DNA from: Lysobacterales bacterium
Lineage (GTDB): Bacteria; Pseudomonadota; Gammaproteobacteria; Xanthomonadales; SZUA-36
Length of the DNA: 7,831 bases
Direction of reading: 5' to 3'
NCBI GenBank assembly: GCA_013213875.1
Contig: JABSSV010000101.1
Coordinates: 1 to 7,831 of the forward strand
Shown here: one piece after another, positions 5,827 through 7,831 of the stretch
Position numbering within the stretch: the stretch's first letter is position 1
How the letters are laid out: every line of letters begins with the position of its first letter
Notes under the pieces: model-generated
Seen by the model: the letters and a program-made list of their open reading frames with translations, nothing else
Databases searched by the model: none
Told to the model about the DNA's origin: nothing
Position numbers and translations under genes: made by a program

Positions 5827-7583
5827 GCGGGCGCTGGTATCTGTGACTGCACCCAGCGCTCGACCTCATCCGTCATCACTCCCAGCGGCACGGAGCCCAG
5901 GGACAAAATAAAATCATGGAAAGCCCGCAGGTCGAAGGCCGCGCCGAGACGCTGCTCCGCATCCCGGCGCAATTGCCAGATGGTGTACTCGCCCAGCTTG
6001 TAGCTCAGAGCCTGGGCTGGCCAGCTAATGTAGCGGTCCACCTCGGTGGTGACCTCATGCAGGGATAGCGCCGTGTTACCGGCCAGGTAGTCCAGCGCCT
6101 GCTGGCGGGTCCAGCCCAGCGCGTGCACGCCGGTATCAATCACTAGGCGGCAGGCACGCCACATCTCGTAGGTAAGACGCCCGAAATGCTCATAGGGCGT
6201 CTCATAAATCTCCATCTCCACACCCAGCTTTTCCGTGTACAGCGCCCACCCCTCACCGTAGGCTGAAATGTAGGTGTTCCGGCGAAACGGCGGTTGCTGC
6301 GCATGCTCCAGAGCCAGCGCGTTCTGCAGATGATGACCGGGCACGGCCTCGTGCAGGGTCAGGGCGGGCAGCGTGTAGAGGGTGCGGCTGGGAAGGTCAT
6401 GGGTATTCACCCAGTAGTAACCGCCACGGCGGGCCTCCAATGGCGCGCCAAGATAGCGACCCGCGGTAAAAAACGGCGCGATTTCATCAGGCACCGGCGC
6501 GATCCCATAGGGCTGGCGCGGCAGTACCGTGAAGAATTTAGGCAGCACGCCGTCCGCTTTCTTGGCGTAGTAGGAGGCCAGCGCCAGCAGTTCTTTTGCA
6601 TCCTTGGCGTAGAACTGCTCGTCGGTACGCAAAAACTCCAGAAACTCTGCGAAACTGCCCTCGAAAGCCACCTCGCGAATAATGTCATCCATTTCGCTGC
6701 GAATGCGGGCGACTTCCGAGAGGCCAATGTCGTGTATCTCCTGCGGCGTCATTTCCGTGGTCGCATAGCGCCGAATCTGCTCCTGATAATAGCGTTCACC
6801 ACCCGGCAGCTGCGTCGCACCCAGGGACTCGCGGGCGCCGGGCACGTATTCTTCGCGGAAAAATCGCAGCAGGCTGGCGTAGGCCGGCAAGACGCTTTCT
6901 GCCACCACGGCCCGGCCGCGCTCGGCCAGCGCGGCACGCTCGGCGGCGGGCACGGATTCGGGAAAGTTCAAAAACGGGGCGTAGAAGGGGCTGTCTTCCA
7001 CGCGCTCAACCAGCTGCGCGGCAATGGGCTCGTCGCGACCCGCGAGAATGACACGCGGCTGCGTCATGCCCAGCTCGATCCCCCGGCGCATGAGCGCTAA
7101 ATACTCATCCCCCACCAGCGGCAGCTCACTGAGCTTTGCCAGATAGGCGTTGTAATCCTCCAGCTCGGAAAAGTTGGACAAATCCGCCATACGTGACCAG
7201 CCCATCCAGTAGGCCCAATCGCTGGTAAACGGAATCAGATAGGCGCGGGTCTCATAGTCAGCCACAAACTGATCCAGCTGCGCGCGAAAAATGCGAAAGT
7301 TAATGCACTCCTCGCGCTCCAGGCGCTCACAGCTCAGGGCGTCCAGCTGCGCTCGCAGATCTTTCCAAAAGGCGTAGCGGCGTTGCTGATCGGCCTCGCT
7401 AACCCGGGTCAGCCGCGCGGCCGGTGCGCCACCATTGGAACGCGCCAGCTCGGGATACTCCGCCGTTCTAAAGGCCCATTCCTGTTCGTAGAGCGCGCGA
7501 AAAGCGGCGCTGTCTTCGGCTGCCTCCACGACGGACCCCGCGCACAGAAGCGCGCAGCTTAAAGGGGCGATCATCCATTTCAT
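5823..7583 (-). CDS. Exported DUF885 family protein, predicted metallopeptidase
   Basis: The 586-residue product begins with a typical Sec signal peptide: MKWM, a hydrophobic core to about residue 17, then a VEAAED region where cleavage is likely near residues 20-22. It is therefore predicted to act in the periplasm or outside the cell. The family signature HEAVPGHH is at 411-418, with His411, Glu412 and His417 or His418 arranged like a zinc-peptidase site. SAYGEGWALY (440-449) supplies Glu444 as a plausible third ligand about 30 residues downstream. EVDRYISWPAQALSYKLG (514-531) is also typical of DUF885 (PF05960). The substrate is unknown, and peptidase activity is an inference from the motif. 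The frame stays open upstream to 7703, but the ATG at 7583 has a good AAGGA seven bases ahead and the signal peptide begins there. It is convergent with tatD and follows the racemase-like gene on the same strand after a 95-base gap. Confidence 0.9.
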   Translation of the reverse strand: MKWMIAPLSCALLCAGSVVEAAEDSAAFRALYEQEWAFRTAEYPELARSNGGAPAARLTRVSEADQQRRYAFWKDLRAQLDALSCERLEREECINFRIFRAQLDQFVADYETRAYLIPFTSDWAYWMGWSRMADLSNFSELEDYNAYLAKLSELPLVGDEYLALMRRGIELGMTQPRVILAGRDEPIAAQLVERVEDSPFYAPFLNFPESVPAAERAALAERGRAVVAESVLPAYASLLRFFREEYVPGARESLGATQLPGGERYYQEQIRRYATTEMTPQEIHDIGLSEVARIRSEMDDIIREVAFEGSFAEFLEFLRTDEQFYAKDAKELLALASYYAKKADGVLPKFFTVLPRQPYGIAPVPDEIAPFFTAGRYLGAPLEARRGGYYWVNTHDLPSRTLYTLPALTLHEAVPGHHLQNALALEHAQQPPFRRNTYISAYGEGWALYTEKLGVEMEIYETPYEHFGRLTYEMWRACRLVIDTGVHALGWTRQQALDYLAGNTALSLHEVTTEVDRYISWPAQALSYKLGEYTIWQLRRDAEQRLGAAFDLRAFHDFILSLGSVPLGVMTDEVERWVQSQIPAPA

Positions 7584-7678
7584 GATGGTTTCCTTGCTTA
7601 AACTTACACGATGCCCACACCGCCGGTGAGCGACAGGGCGCGAGGGGATTGTACAACCGGCGCTGCGGCGACGATTAG
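7584..7678. other. Intergenic gap between the DUF885 gene and the racemase-like gene
   Basis: These 95 bases separate two leftward genes. On the minus strand TACAAT (7653-7648) matches five of six bases of a -10 box, inside the small palindrome TTGTACAA, but no matching -35 box is seen. No terminator hairpin with a T-run is present in the gap itself. Separate transcription of the DUF885 gene is possible but not shown. Confidence 0.35.
7591..7595 (-). promoter_or_regulatory. Ribosome binding site of the DUF885 gene
   Basis: AAGGA on the minus strand stands seven bases before the ATG at 7583. It decides the start in favour of the signal-peptide methionine rather than the longer reading frame that runs back to 7703 and overlaps the upstream gene. 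Confidence 0.7.
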
Positions 7679-7831
7679 TTAGAGCACCAAAAACCCTTCC
7701 CAAAAGGGATCGTCCGCCGGATCAACGCGAATCTGATTGTCACCGTAGATTCTTGCCCAGCCCTCAATGGAGGGGACAATCGCCGGCTTGCCGGACAACT
7801 CCAGCGCCCGTTCAACACGCCCCACAAACTG
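7679..7831 (-). CDS. Proline racemase / hydroxyproline epimerase family, C-terminal fragment
   Basis: Only the last 50 codons of a leftward gene are in the window; the rest lies beyond the right edge. The translated end contains AIVPSIEGWARIYGDN, then QIRVDPADDPFWEGF and a stop at 7679-7681. This resembles the conserved C-terminus of the proline racemase superfamily (a pattern like I-x-G-x-A-x-ITG, then F-x-LDPxDPF-x-x-GF). The superfamily includes proline racemase, 4-hydroxyproline 2-epimerase and trans-3-hydroxyproline dehydratase. The catalytic cysteine or threonine sites that separate these activities are outside the window, so no specific function or symbol can be given. The assignment rests on a short segment and could be wrong. 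No start can be judged. Confidence 0.65.
   Translation of the reverse strand, partial: QFVGRVERALELSGKPAIVPSIEGWARIYGDNQIRVDPADDPFWEGFLVL

Noticed and set aside
7584..7703. N-terminal extension of the DUF885 protein by 40 residues
   Set aside because: The ATG at 7583 has a good AAGGA site and begins a proper signal peptide. The extension is Arg-rich and would overlap the end of the upstream gene.
1..7831. Mobile element, CRISPR array, tRNA, rRNA, or defence or biosynthetic island
   Set aside because: I saw no transposase or integrase motifs, regularly spaced repeats, tRNA-like cloverleaf or rRNA sequence. Nearly the whole window is occupied by conserved chromosomal genes.

Overview
The window looks like a stretch of chromosome from a GC-rich gammaproteobacterium. 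The signs are a bioB-bioF-bioH order divergent from a comF-like gene (an arrangement I recall from Pseudomonas and relatives), a ubiquinone-type UbiA, and a TatD that aligns well with the E. coli protein. I recognise no mobile element, CRISPR array, tRNA or rRNA. Every substantial open stretch has a recognisable family, and no intergenic gap reaches 300 bases. I do not see a clearly new multi-gene system. The points worth a second look are regulatory or structural details of familiar genes.

Layout from left to right. Positions 1-2711 hold a leftward biotin operon, transcribed bioB, bioF, bioH; bioH runs off the left edge, where bioC and bioD might follow. Between bioB and the rightward comF (2831-3529) lies a 119-base divergent intergenic region. 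It carries a good candidate BirA (biotin repressor) operator, TGTCAACC-15-GGTTGACA, overlapping a strong bioB promoter, plus a separate perfect 10-4-10 palindrome laid over the comF start codon. comF meets a RimJ-type acetyltransferase gene (leftward, 3526-4053) tail to tail. The acetyltransferase gene overlaps the end of ubiA (4041-4931), so those two probably share a transcript. ubiA is divergent from tatD (5014-5826). tatD again meets, tail to tail, a leftward gene for an exported DUF885-type metallopeptidase-like protein (5823-7583). The right edge holds the last 50 codons of a leftward gene that resembles the C-terminus of the proline racemase / hydroxyproline epimerase family.

How the genes work together. 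BioH, BioF and BioB cover three steps of biotin synthesis: release of the pimeloyl-ACP methyl ester, formation of 8-amino-7-oxononanoate, and the final sulfur insertion. Biotin feedback through BirA is the likely control. UbiA serves respiratory quinone synthesis, TatD is a DNA-processing nuclease, and ComF belongs to the DNA-uptake-associated phosphoribosyltransferase-like family. The remaining genes are independent housekeeping or catabolic functions. Both convergent gene pairs end on a shared CTAG that gives a TAG stop on each strand, leaving no intergenic space for a separate terminator.
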